Both the position numbers and the translations under genes were made by a program. From contig NZ_JBAXHI010000002.1 of the NCBI RefSeq assembly GCF_037138995.1, positions 182,455 through 246,454 of the forward strand: a stretch of DNA of 64,000 bases, given 5' to 3'. This DNA is from Chlorohelix sp037138995. Lineage in GTDB: Bacteria; Chloroflexota; Chloroflexia; Chloroheliales; Chloroheliaceae. Shown here piece by piece: positions 17,423-25,711 of the stretch; the stretch's first letter is position 1, and each line of letters begins with the position of its first letter. Below the pieces are notes generated by a model. It worked only from the letters and a program-made list of their open reading frames with translations, made no database searches and had not been told where the DNA came from.

Positions 17423-18373
17423 ATGGTTACGCTTGATGATATTAAAGCAGCACAGAAACGGCTTGCAGGGGTCACATTCCATACTCCCTTGATACCTTGC
17501 CCGAAAGCAGCAGGGTTGGAAGCCTACTTCAAGCCGGAAAGTTTACAGCCTATCGGTTCATTTAAAATTAGAGGCGCTTACAATTGCATAGCGGCAATGC
17601 CGGAGGCGCAAAGAGCGCAAGGGGTAATTGCCTATTCCAGTGGAAACCACGCGCAGGGGGTAGCGTATGCCGCCCGTTTGTTAGGCTTGAAAGCGGTAAT
17701 CGTGATGCCGAGCAATGCGCCAAAAGTGAAAGTTGAGGCAACTCAAGGTTATGGGGCGGAAGTGGTATTTTACAATCCTGCTACCCAGAAGCGAGAAGAG
17801 GTAGCGGCGCGTTTGATGCAAGGTCAGCGTTGGACATTAGTTCCGCCATTTAACGACCCTTATGTAATCGCGGGGCAAGGCACAATCGGGCTTGAAATCT
17901 ACGAGGATTTGCCGGGAGTAGAACTGGCGTTGGTTCCAGTGGGTGGAGGCGGCTTAATCAGTGGAATAGCTACTGCCCTTAAGAGCCTTAAGCCGAGTAT
18001 TAAGGTAATTGGGATTGAGCCTGAACTGGCAGCAGACGCGCAGCAATCTTTCCGTACCGGAAAAATCGTGGAGATAACAGCAACGCAAGCCGGGCGCACT
18101 ATTGCCGATGGCACTCGTACTCTTAGCTTGGGCGACCTGACCTTTGCCCAGATTCGGCATTATGTGGATGATATTATTACCGTAAGTGAAGCTGAAATTC
18201 GGGATGCTGTTCGGCGGCTTGCGCTCAATTCTAAGCTCACCATCGAGCCTTCCGGCGCGTTAACCTATACCGCTTTCCTGCACCATCAATCTGAGTTACC
18301 AAAGGCTTCAAAAGTGGTGATGGTATTAAGCGGCGGCAATATTGAACCGGAGCTTTTGAAAGAACTGCTCTGA
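17423..18373 (+). CDS. Threonine/serine dehydratase family PLP enzyme
   Basis: A 316-residue fold-type II PLP enzyme. The Schiff-base lysine is Lys48 in SFKIRGA, the SSGNHAQGVAYAA motif follows, and the phosphate-binding GGGGLISG is near 173-180. It lacks the C-terminal ACT-like regulatory domain of biosynthetic IlvA, so it resembles catabolic threonine dehydratase or serine racemase. The reaction is most likely deamination of threonine or serine to a 2-oxoacid. The next gene begins 22 bp later. Confidence 0.85.
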   Translation: MVTLDDIKAAQKRLAGVTFHTPLIPCPKAAGLEAYFKPESLQPIGSFKIRGAYNCIAAMPEAQRAQGVIAYSSGNHAQGVAYAARLLGLKAVIVMPSNAPKVKVEATQGYGAEVVFYNPATQKREEVAARLMQGQRWTLVPPFNDPYVIAGQGTIGLEIYEDLPGVELALVPVGGGGLISGIATALKSLKPSIKVIGIEPELAADAQQSFRTGKIVEITATQAGRTIADGTRTLSLGDLTFAQIRHYVDDIITVSEAEIRDAVRRLALNSKLTIEPSGALTYTAFLHHQSELPKASKVVMVLSGGNIEPELLKELL

Positions 18374-18395
18374 TAGCGAAAATTGTATAAACAAA

Positions 18396-20414
18396 ATGAC
18401 TACAGATAAAACGTTGCAAGGCTCAGAGCTAATCAGCTATTTGCAAAAACGCTTTATAGGAATGTGGCAACGTTTGGCGAGTGACGCAGACCCGACCGAG
18501 CGCGAGTTTTTCCTTGAAGAATATTTGCGTGATTTGGAAGAGCGTGCCTACCTTGAAACCACCATCGCTAATCAGTACCGTAATCGCTATCTCGCCGAAT
18601 TGGCACAAAATGCGGTAGATGCTATGCACCGTCACGCTGAGAATAATCCGATGATACCGTCAGAAGGTGAAGAAACGCCACTGCCGGTTTATCGATGTCA
18701 TATACAGCTTACCCATGCCGCGCTATATGTTGCCAATGATGGGCAGCCCTTTCAAGCTGATGATGTCCGCAGTATTACGGCAATGGGCAAGAGCAGCAAA
18801 AGTGGGGGGCGTTATATCGGTTACAAAGGTTTGGGTTTTCGCTCGGTGCTTGAAATAACCGCTGAACCGCAAATATTTTCAGGCACTTATAATTTCAGGT
18901 TTAGTAGCGCTGACACGCTGGCATTGCTTCAGAAAACTAATAGTCCGTTTGAAATCACAGATGTGCCGATTCTATCAGTGCCTTTCCTGTGTGAACCTGA
19001 GAGCTTGCCCGTTGCTGAACGCTCTATTCTCGCTGATTTGAAAGCGCGTGGGTTTGCAACTATTATTCGTCTTCCGCTCAAACCGGGCTGTTACGATGAA
19101 GTAAAAGCCCTTTGCCGTGAGTTCATGCAAGAGCAAAGCCTGCTTTTTCTGCCCTATATTACCTCCTTATCCCTGCGTTTACTCCAAGAACCGGAGATAA
19201 CCCTCTCTCGAAGTAGCGAACCTTCGGCAACACTTCCCGGCACAGAAAAGTTGGTTAATCTCGAATATGTAAAATTACTGCTCCAACCGGATGGCGTTCA
19301 AACCGCATGGTTAATTGCTAAACCGCTTGAGCCTTTGAGTATCGCAAGAGATTTGCTTGAGAATCTCAATGACCGCACTTGGCTGAATGTAAGCTCAGCC
19401 GGAATTGCGCTGGCTTTCCCGGTGAGGGTGCTTCAAAGTGGTGGCTCATACTTCAAGCGCAGGCTTGAGCCTTTACCCTTTTTCACTCATTTCCCAACAG
19501 GAGAGGCGAGCGGGTTAGGATTTGCGGTTCACGCTGATTTTTATCTTTCTGCTTCTCGCAAGCAAATTGAGGATTCTTTAAGCTATAACCGTTGGTTGTC
19601 GGGCAAAATAGCGGATTTTCTGTGCCATTTTGTCTTGCCCGAAATGCAAGAACGCTTTCCAGATGAAGCTAACCTGCTCGATTTACTGGCAGATGTCGCC
19701 TACCATAACGGCACTTTTGGGTTGGCATTCAGAAAAATACTGGATGACCGTTTGATGGCAACTCCTTTTGTGCCGGTGGGCGCAGGGGAATATCGCAGAC
19801 CGCGTGAGGTGGTCTGGACTCCCCAATCAGGGGCAGGGGTCTTGCTGTTCCTTAAAGTGTTTCCACAGCCACCTAGCGGGCTGAATTATCCGGTATTGCA
19901 GCTTGAAGAAGCCTATATTGCCGAGGAGGAAGGCTTTGAATATCGTAGGGTGCGCCGATTTTTGCAAGAAATGGGGGTGCGCCCTATCAGACCGGATGAA
20001 TTGCCGGAGTTGCTACCACAGGCTTTTAAAAATCTTACCGATGGCATAGTGACTGTTTCTGATATTTGCACCTGTTTTGCGCTGTGGCTAGAACAATTGG
20101 CTAAAGGCACTTTTGTACCGGAAGAACGACAACGCGCCCTTCTAAAAGCTGCAAAAGAACTGCCTGTTCTTCCGGTTGGCAATGAATGGCTTGTTCCAAA
20201 CTCTGAAATTATTGATTGCCCCGCTTCCGAGCGAGGCTTTGAGGCTTTGAAAGCGCGACAGGAATTTTTCGGAGCAGCCAAAGTAATATCCGAAAAAGCC
20301 TATAGCCTTGAAAACCGCGAATTTGAAGCTCAAATCAGGAGTTGGCACAGGCGGTTGGGGGTAAAATCGCTCGACCCTGAAGCGCAACTGTATAAAGAAC
20401 CTTACAATTACTAA
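18396..20414 (+). CDS. Sacsin-like GHKL ATPase domain protein
   Basis: A 672-residue protein. The first 160 residues carry the Bergerat (GHKL) ATP fold: an N-box ELAQNAVDA (68-76), a VANDGQPF G1 motif (112-119) and a GYKGLGFRS lid/G2 motif (142-150), as in sacsin and HSP90-like N domains. The remaining 500 residues match no domain I can name and have no histidine-kinase phosphoacceptor, MutL or gyrase features. Large GHKL proteins of this kind occur as chaperone-like or nucleic-acid/defence ATPases in bacteria; the role here is unknown. It begins 22 bp after the dehydratase with only a weak ribosome site and ends 19 bp from a convergent gene. Confidence 0.7.
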   Translation: MTTDKTLQGSELISYLQKRFIGMWQRLASDADPTEREFFLEEYLRDLEERAYLETTIANQYRNRYLAELAQNAVDAMHRHAENNPMIPSEGEETPLPVYRCHIQLTHAALYVANDGQPFQADDVRSITAMGKSSKSGGRYIGYKGLGFRSVLEITAEPQIFSGTYNFRFSSADTLALLQKTNSPFEITDVPILSVPFLCEPESLPVAERSILADLKARGFATIIRLPLKPGCYDEVKALCREFMQEQSLLFLPYITSLSLRLLQEPEITLSRSSEPSATLPGTEKLVNLEYVKLLLQPDGVQTAWLIAKPLEPLSIARDLLENLNDRTWLNVSSAGIALAFPVRVLQSGGSYFKRRLEPLPFFTHFPTGEASGLGFAVHADFYLSASRKQIEDSLSYNRWLSGKIADFLCHFVLPEMQERFPDEANLLDLLADVAYHNGTFGLAFRKILDDRLMATPFVPVGAGEYRRPREVVWTPQSGAGVLLFLKVFPQPPSGLNYPVLQLEEAYIAEEEGFEYRRVRRFLQEMGVRPIRPDELPELLPQAFKNLTDGIVTVSDICTCFALWLEQLAKGTFVPEERQRALLKAAKELPVLPVGNEWLVPNSEIIDCPASERGFEALKARQEFFGAAKVISEKAYSLENREFEAQIRSWHRRLGVKSLDPEAQLYKEPYNY

Positions 20415-20433
20415 GTGTGCCTGATTTTTGGAA

Positions 20434-21741
20434 TTACACGAAGGACTTAAAAGGTCTAAGCAAAATCTCTGCTATACGTTTGCGAACTGGGGGTTTGTTA
20501 AAATCTTCAAACCTGGCAGGGCGACAATTCAATAAATCGTCTTGCCACATCTTATACATTTCTGCTGCAAAGTCCTTGTTATTCACGAATAGGTTAATTT
20601 CATGATTGATAAGACTTCGCCCGTCCAAATTTGCGCTACCTACCGTACTCCAGTGTTCATCCACAATCGCGGTTTTGGAATGAATCACCGTATTACGATA
20701 AAGCCAAACCTTACCGCCCGCTTTTAGTAAACGGCAAAGCACCGGACGAGCCAAAACATCTACGATAAGATGATTAGAGCGTTCTGGCACTATTATTTCA
20801 ACTTGTACCCCGCGTTTTGCCGCTTCTAACAAATAGTTTTCCATGTTGTCATCGGGCAGGAAATAAGGATTAGTTATCAGAATGCGTTTTTTCGCGCTTT
20901 TGAAAGCATCCATATAAGTATCTCGAATGGTATGTTCTCCGAAAAGCACATTAGCCCGGCTTTGGCGTAACCACAATATATGGTCATCATCAGGGTTAGG
21001 CTTGAATGGCAAGTTTAACTGCCGGCGCGGATTGGGATTATGCCTGTTCCACATCTCGGCGAAAGCCAACGCTAATTCTTCAGCGGTTGGTCCATCAATA
21101 CGCAGATGTGTATCACGCCATGAGGTAGCGTATTCGCGCCCAATGTTCATACCACCTATATATGCAATCTTATTGTCAATTACCAGAATTTTGCGATGGT
21201 AACGAACATAAGTACCGAGCCAGAGCAAGTTAAGATAGCTGTAAAGCGGTCCATACCAGTTAACAAGACATTCTTTAGGAAAACGGCGGAAACCAAAAGG
21301 CATCAAGAGGCTTCCATACCCGTCAAATGCCAAGCATACCTTAACCCCTTGTTGCGCTTTAGCGCGTAAGCGGCGTTTAAACTCACGCCCGATTTCATCA
21401 CCTTTGAAGATATAGGTTTCCAGAAAAATGGATTCTTGGGCGTTGTCTATTGCCTTGAGCATATCCTTAAAGGCATAACCGCCATAATTGAAGATTTTTA
21501 AGGTATGCTTTTCATCTAATTGAACTGGTTTAAGCGGGCGATGCGGGAATTTATAGCGTCTTCGCAAACGTCGAATGCTGCTGATGGCGATACCACCGTA
21601 TATTAGCAAGATGACTGTGAGAAGGAAAAAGAGAGAGGAATAAAAAACAAGCTTGGTTAACGACCAAGCTGGGGTCTTAAAGTAATATCTAATGCTGCTT
21701 ATCCGCAAGAAAGCTACGGCTTTCCCAATACGGTTCAGCAA
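20434..21741 (-). CDS. Phospholipase D family protein, cardiolipin synthase-like
   Basis: A 435-residue membrane protein with one N-terminal helix (about 30-52) and two PLD catalytic motifs: His182-x-Lys184-x4-Asp189 followed by GGMN, and His354-x-Lys356-x4-Asp361 followed by GSANLDGRS. This arrangement is that of ClsA/ClsB-type cardiolipin synthases, which join two phosphatidylglycerols or phosphatidylglycerol with another phospholipid. It ends a five-gene minus-strand run and lies 17 bp after the RemA-like gene. Confidence 0.88.
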   Translation of the reverse strand: MLNRIGKAVAFLRISSIRYYFKTPAWSLTKLVFYSSLFFLLTVILLIYGGIAISSIRRLRRRYKFPHRPLKPVQLDEKHTLKIFNYGGYAFKDMLKAIDNAQESIFLETYIFKGDEIGREFKRRLRAKAQQGVKVCLAFDGYGSLLMPFGFRRFPKECLVNWYGPLYSYLNLLWLGTYVRYHRKILVIDNKIAYIGGMNIGREYATSWRDTHLRIDGPTAEELALAFAEMWNRHNPNPRRQLNLPFKPNPDDDHILWLRQSRANVLFGEHTIRDTYMDAFKSAKKRILITNPYFLPDDNMENYLLEAAKRGVQVEIIVPERSNHLIVDVLARPVLCRLLKAGGKVWLYRNTVIHSKTAIVDEHWSTVGSANLDGRSLINHEINLFVNNKDFAAEMYKMWQDDLLNCRPARFEDFNKPPVRKRIAEILLRPFKSFV

Positions 21742-21758
21742 ATCAAATCACCTCTCTG

Positions 21759-22088
21759 TTACCGACTCTGTTTTTGCTGGTAGCGCCCGATGATAGTATC
21801 GGGCGTGAGCGCGGCTGCCAATATATGCCCGGTGTCTAGCACCAATACCGCTCTAGTCTTGCGCCCGTAGGTGGCATCAATGAGCAATCCCTTGTCACGA
21901 GCGTCATGCAAAAGCCGTCGTACCGGCGCAGTATCCGGTGTTAACAGCACTAATACTCTATTCATCGCGACCTGTCCGCCAAACCCCACCGATATAAATT
22001 CGGGGTCTGGAAGGCGCGGTGTGTTGCGATATAGAGACGGTTGGTTATTTTCACCGTCTTGTTGTTCGTTTCCCGCGCTATTTTTCAT
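21759..22088 (-). CDS. RemA/DUF370-like regulatory protein
   Basis: A 109-residue protein. After an extra 27-residue polar N terminus, the core from FISVGFGGQVA through LLIDATYGRKTRAVLV to ALTPDTIIGRY matches the DUF370/RemA family. In Bacillus subtilis RemA is a DNA-binding activator of biofilm matrix and osmoprotection genes that forms ring oligomers. The Arg-rich LIDATYGRKTRA segment is conserved. It overlaps the upstream oxidoreductase by 4 bp (ATGA). Target genes are not known here. Confidence 0.8.
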   Translation of the reverse strand: MKNSAGNEQQDGENNQPSLYRNTPRLPDPEFISVGFGGQVAMNRVLVLLTPDTAPVRRLLHDARDKGLLIDATYGRKTRAVLVLDTGHILAAALTPDTIIGRYQQKQSR

Positions 22089-23359
22089 GTTCTTTTCAAA
22101 ATTTCTTTGGCTGCTTTCTCCCCACTAATCATAGCAGCATTGATACTGCTGGCTTCGGTAAATTCGGCAGCGAAATAGAGACCGGGAGTAGGTGCTGTAT
22201 TTTTCGGTAAAGTTGGGTGGATGCCGGGCGGTTGGTCAAATTGGGCATAGGGTATTCGCACTACCTCCAAAGGTTCATACGAATTTAACGCAGCCAACGC
22301 CGCAGTATCTCCGGCAAACATTTTCTGCAAATCAACTAATGCATGGCTAAACAAATCTTCATCGCTCATTTCTGGATTACCCAGTAGCGTGACAGAAAGT
22401 AAGTGCTTACCTTCTGGGGCATATTCTGGCACAACATTTGTTAGCAGAATTGCATTGTTAATAAAGGCATCTGAAGAAGCATTCAGCAATAACTTCTTTG
22501 TCCGGTACAGCCGAGTATTACCTTCAAAATAGAGGGTAACAACGCTCCGTTTTTTATGGGGCAATCCCGGAATTTCTCCGGCAAGCCGCTCTGCTTCGGG
22601 GGCAGGTGTGGCTATCACTACTGCTTCAGCTTCAAACTTTCCCCCTTCAAACCTTATACCGCAAACTTCACCCTCTTGTTTTAGCAGTTCAAGTATCGGT
22701 GTATTTAACCTGATGATATTTTTGTGGTTCAATATATAGGCTAGTTGTTCAGGGATAGCTTGCATTCCAAGAACTGGCAAAGCTATATCGCCCTCACCTA
22801 GCATTTTCAAATCAAACTTAAGAGCTTTAGCGCTGGTATGCAGGGAACGATCCAGAAAGACCCCTCCAAAGAAGGGGCGCATAAAATTATCAATATATTT
22901 ATTGCTGAAGCCAAAACTGCGTAAAAACCCCTCGCTGCTCATGTCTTCGCCTTGCACCACCTCACGAATCGAACTCGTTCGCAGGCGGAACGTCAACGCC
23001 AAAGTACGGAGTTTATCAGAAAGGGTTACAACGCGGCTCAATGCGGCTGGAAGGGTTGAGTTTAGGTCACGGAGAGGGTCGGTTAATATCTCGCGCTTTC
23101 CATCTACGCAGATAATTGCGCCGGGATCTAAACGCCGCAAATCAAGCGCATTCAAATTTAGTTGACGTTTTACTGCCGGATACGCGGTGAAAAGAACTTG
23201 GAAACCTCGGTCAAGGCGATACCCATTTTTATAATCGGTACGTACCCGTCCCCCTATTGCGTTAGAGGCTTCAAAAACTGCCACCTCTTTGCCGCGTTCT
23301 TCCAAAATTTTAGCGCAGGTAAGTCCGGCTACTCCTGCGCCTATAATTGCCACTGTCAC
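22085..23359 (-). CDS. FAD-dependent amine oxidase/desaturase-like oxidoreductase
   Basis: A 424-residue flavoprotein with an N-terminal dinucleotide-binding motif (IGAGVAGL), then the GGRVRTD flavin motif and RGFQVL. The C terminus ends with the second FAD motif LYFAAEFTEASSINAAMISG. This is the amine oxidase/phytoene desaturase superfamily. Substrates range from amines to carotenoids and porphyrinogens; no carotenoid or heme gene is adjacent, so no substrate is assigned. It starts 14 bp after the response regulator. Confidence 0.85.
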   Translation of the reverse strand: MTVAIIGAGVAGLTCAKILEERGKEVAVFEASNAIGGRVRTDYKNGYRLDRGFQVLFTAYPAVKRQLNLNALDLRRLDPGAIICVDGKREILTDPLRDLNSTLPAALSRVVTLSDKLRTLALTFRLRTSSIREVVQGEDMSSEGFLRSFGFSNKYIDNFMRPFFGGVFLDRSLHTSAKALKFDLKMLGEGDIALPVLGMQAIPEQLAYILNHKNIIRLNTPILELLKQEGEVCGIRFEGGKFEAEAVVIATPAPEAERLAGEIPGLPHKKRSVVTLYFEGNTRLYRTKKLLLNASSDAFINNAILLTNVVPEYAPEGKHLLSVTLLGNPEMSDEDLFSHALVDLQKMFAGDTAALAALNSYEPLEVVRIPYAQFDQPPGIHPTLPKNTAPTPGLYFAAEFTEASSINAAMISGEKAAKEILKRT

Positions 23360-23373
23360 GGGAATTTACTCCT

Positions 23374-24075
23374 CTATGGTTGGATTAAGCCCACCCGTAT
23401 AGCGTATCTTACTAATTCGCCCCGGTCATGAGCATTTAATTTGTTCATCAAACTATAGCGGTGATTCTCCACCGTTTTGATGCTAAGGGTTAGAGCCTCT
23501 GCAATTTCGCGATTGGTACGCCCTTCAGCAATTAATACCAGTATCTCACGCTCGCGTGCGGTCAAGCTTTCAAAGGCAGGGTCGAGTTCTTCGGCAGGTT
23601 TACCCTGTAAGCGTTTCAAATAATCAGTTACCAATAGAGCAGCAATGCGCGGATAAAGATAGGTATCCCCTCGATTAGCTATTCGGACTGCTTCAATCAG
23701 TTCATAATCGGCAGCTTGTTTGAGGACATACCCGTTAGCGCCCGCTTGCAAGATTTGTACCAAATATTCTTCTGTCTCATGCATTGTCAAAATCACCACT
23801 CGAATTTGGGACAATTCTTTTTTGATTCGGCGTGTAGCTTCTAGCCCGTTCATTTCAGGCATAGAAATATCCATTAGAACCACATCTGGATTATATTGTC
23901 GTGCCAGTTCTAAGGCTTCACGCCCGTTCGTGGCTTCCCCAACCACTTCAAAATCATCTTGTGCTTCCAGCAAAATCCTAATGCCTTGCCGCAGGATTGT
24001 ATGGTCATCTACCAACAACACCCTTACTTTAGCTCGAGACGCGGTTTCTTCGCCCGCTTGCGCCAAGTATCCCAC
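23374..24075 (-). CDS. NarL/LuxR-type response regulator
   Basis: A 233-residue two-domain regulator. The receiver domain has the acidic pair Asp23/Asp24, phosphoacceptor Asp69 (LMDISMP) and Lys in YVLKQA. A LuxR helix-turn-helix lies at about 171-226 (LTAREREILVLIAEG, then NREIAEALTLSIKTVENH). It starts 2 bp after the histidine kinase and is surely its partner. The roughly 16 residues before the receiver are an extension; a later start is possible. Confidence 0.93.
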   Translation of the reverse strand: MGYLAQAGEETASRAKVRVLLVDDHTILRQGIRILLEAQDDFEVVGEATNGREALELARQYNPDVVLMDISMPEMNGLEATRRIKKELSQIRVVILTMHETEEYLVQILQAGANGYVLKQAADYELIEAVRIANRGDTYLYPRIAALLVTDYLKRLQGKPAEELDPAFESLTAREREILVLIAEGRTNREIAEALTLSIKTVENHRYSLMNKLNAHDRGELVRYAIRVGLIQP

Positions 24076-24077
24076 TT

Positions 24078-25169
24078 TCAGCTATTACTTTCAGCGCTTG
24101 GTAAGCTCAAACTGAAGGTGCTACCTTCCCCTACTTTGCTAGTAACCCACACTTTCCCATTTAGTTGCTCAACTACTGCTCTTACAACTGAGAGTCCGAG
24201 TCCACTTCCCCGCGCTCCTTCTTGGGTGGCGTTAGAGGCGCGGTAGAATCTCTGGAATAACATCTGTTGATCGACTTCCGGTATGCCTATACCGCAATCT
24301 ATAACATGCGTGATTATATGTCCCTCTTGCTTTTCCAGCCGTATCACAATAGGAGAACCTCCTACTCGGCTGTATTTTATTGCATTGGAAATAAGGTTGT
24401 TCATTACCTGTTCCACTCGCCCCATATCCGCTGTTATCAAATAGCTAGGTGCGCTATCGGACTCAACTTTTATAGTCAGGCTACGCTTTTGCAAATCAAC
24501 CGCGAAAAAATCTACCAGATTGCGTATGTACCGTAATAGGTCGAAAGTTGTTGGATCAAACTGAATCGCCCCATTTTCCAGCCGCTCAATTTCCAACAAG
24601 TTATTAATCATCGAGAGCATATTTTTGAGATTGCGATCTGCGGTATTAAGAAATTTCCGTTGCTGCTCATTCATTTCACCGAGACTGCTATCAAGTATCA
24701 TTTCCATAAAGCTGATGGCGTTAGTTAGAGGCGCACGCAATTCATGAGAAGCAATTGCCAGAAAAGTTGATTTGATTTGTTTTAGTTCAGCAATCTGATG
24801 TTGCTGCTTTTTCACTAAAATGGCTTCGTCATCGTGATTTTGCAACAGGCATACAAGCCCTTTTTCTAGCGTACCCGGCAGCAGATATGCTTGTATCTCA
24901 ATTGAATAGTGAAGGTTGGCACCTTCTTCAGTGGTACGCCTGTAATCGAGTTCGTAAGCTTTAGTGGCTCCAAGCCTTACTAAGTCGAGTTTTGGCTCTA
25001 GTCCGCTCAGTTCTGGAAAACATTCGGTAATTTTACTACCTTTATTTAGTGGATAAGAAGCACACTGGTTTGCTCCTTCCGACCACTCTACTATATTAAG
25101 CTGTGAATCTATCGTTAGAATATCAACAGCGGCGTAATCCAGAATCAGTTGCAGCAGGTTAAGATCCAC
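24078..25169 (-). CDS. Sensor histidine kinase (PAS-HisKA-HATPase)
   Basis: A 363-residue kinase with no membrane helix, so probably cytoplasmic. It has a PAS-like sensor (about 5-110), a short coiled linker, a dimerisation domain with phospho-His142 in ASHELRAPL, and an ATPase domain with N-box (NLISNAIKYS), G1 (DCGIGIPE) and G2 (GSGLGLS). A HisKA-type kinase paired with a NarL-type regulator is less common than the HisKA_3 pairing, though known in Chloroflexota. First gene of the run ending at 20434. Confidence 0.92.
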   Translation of the reverse strand: MDLNLLQLILDYAAVDILTIDSQLNIVEWSEGANQCASYPLNKGSKITECFPELSGLEPKLDLVRLGATKAYELDYRRTTEEGANLHYSIEIQAYLLPGTLEKGLVCLLQNHDDEAILVKKQQHQIAELKQIKSTFLAIASHELRAPLTNAISFMEMILDSSLGEMNEQQRKFLNTADRNLKNMLSMINNLLEIERLENGAIQFDPTTFDLLRYIRNLVDFFAVDLQKRSLTIKVESDSAPSYLITADMGRVEQVMNNLISNAIKYSRVGGSPIVIRLEKQEGHIITHVIDCGIGIPEVDQQMLFQRFYRASNATQEGARGSGLGLSVVRAVVEQLNGKVWVTSKVGEGSTFSLSLPSAESNS

Positions 25170-25387
25170 TTTATCGTGTCTTCCTAAGCTAATTGAAAAA
25201 ATCCCACCGATACCTATCTAAATTTTACACTACTTCTAGCGTTTCGGCTAATAATTTTTGAATTTTCGAGATATGGATTATAATAAATATCGGAAGGGTG
25301 CTGAGCAAGAACGTTTTATTGGAAAAGATTAAAAAAATTAAACCTATTAGTAACCAAATATTTACCACCTTTCCGATTACGACTTGC

Positions 25388-25393
25388 TATAAT
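25388..25393 (+). promoter_or_regulatory. -10 element of the small membrane protein gene
   Basis: TATAAT preceded by TTGC lies 52 bp before the start codon at 25445. No clear -35 hexamer. Confidence 0.4.
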
Positions 25394-25444
25394 TTTGTTG
25401 TATGCAAGCAGAGTGGATGTTTTATACAAGGAGCTGAGACACAC

Positions 25445-25648
25445 ATGAAACCAAAAAAAGAAGCCAAATACGCATTGCTGCTATCCGCTTTTATTCCGGG
25501 TCTTGGTCAGGCTTATAACGGTCAGTATGGAAAAGCTTTGTTATTTTTCTTAACATGGTTTTTTATACTACTCTGGCCCGTCGCGATTATTGATGCTTGG
25601 GAAAGTGCTAACAAGATTAACGAAGGCGCTTACACCAAAGCTGCTTAA
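25445..25648 (+). CDS. Small TM2-like membrane protein
   Basis: A 67-residue protein. The conserved-looking segment LLSAFIPGLGQAYNGQYGKA followed by a hydrophobic helix (LLFFLTWFFILLWPVAII) resembles TM2-domain/GLGQ small membrane proteins: two short helices with a PGxGQ turn. Function unknown. ATG 25445 follows AAGGAG. A longer frame to 25298 has no ribosome site and would precede the promoter. Confidence 0.65.
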   Translation: MKPKKEAKYALLLSAFIPGLGQAYNGQYGKALLFFLTWFFILLWPVAIIDAWESANKINEGAYTKAA

Positions 25649-25681
25649 CTAATTCCAAAACAAGCAAACAGTAAAACTACA

Positions 25682-25711
25682 AGGGTCGTGATTCGACCCT
25701 ATTTTATTTCT
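25682..25711 (+). terminator. Rho-independent terminator
   Basis: A perfect 7-bp stem AGGGTCG/CGACCCT with a 5-nt loop, then ATTTTATTTC. It lies after the small membrane protein gene and overlaps the 3' end of the convergent receptor gene. Confidence 0.7.
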
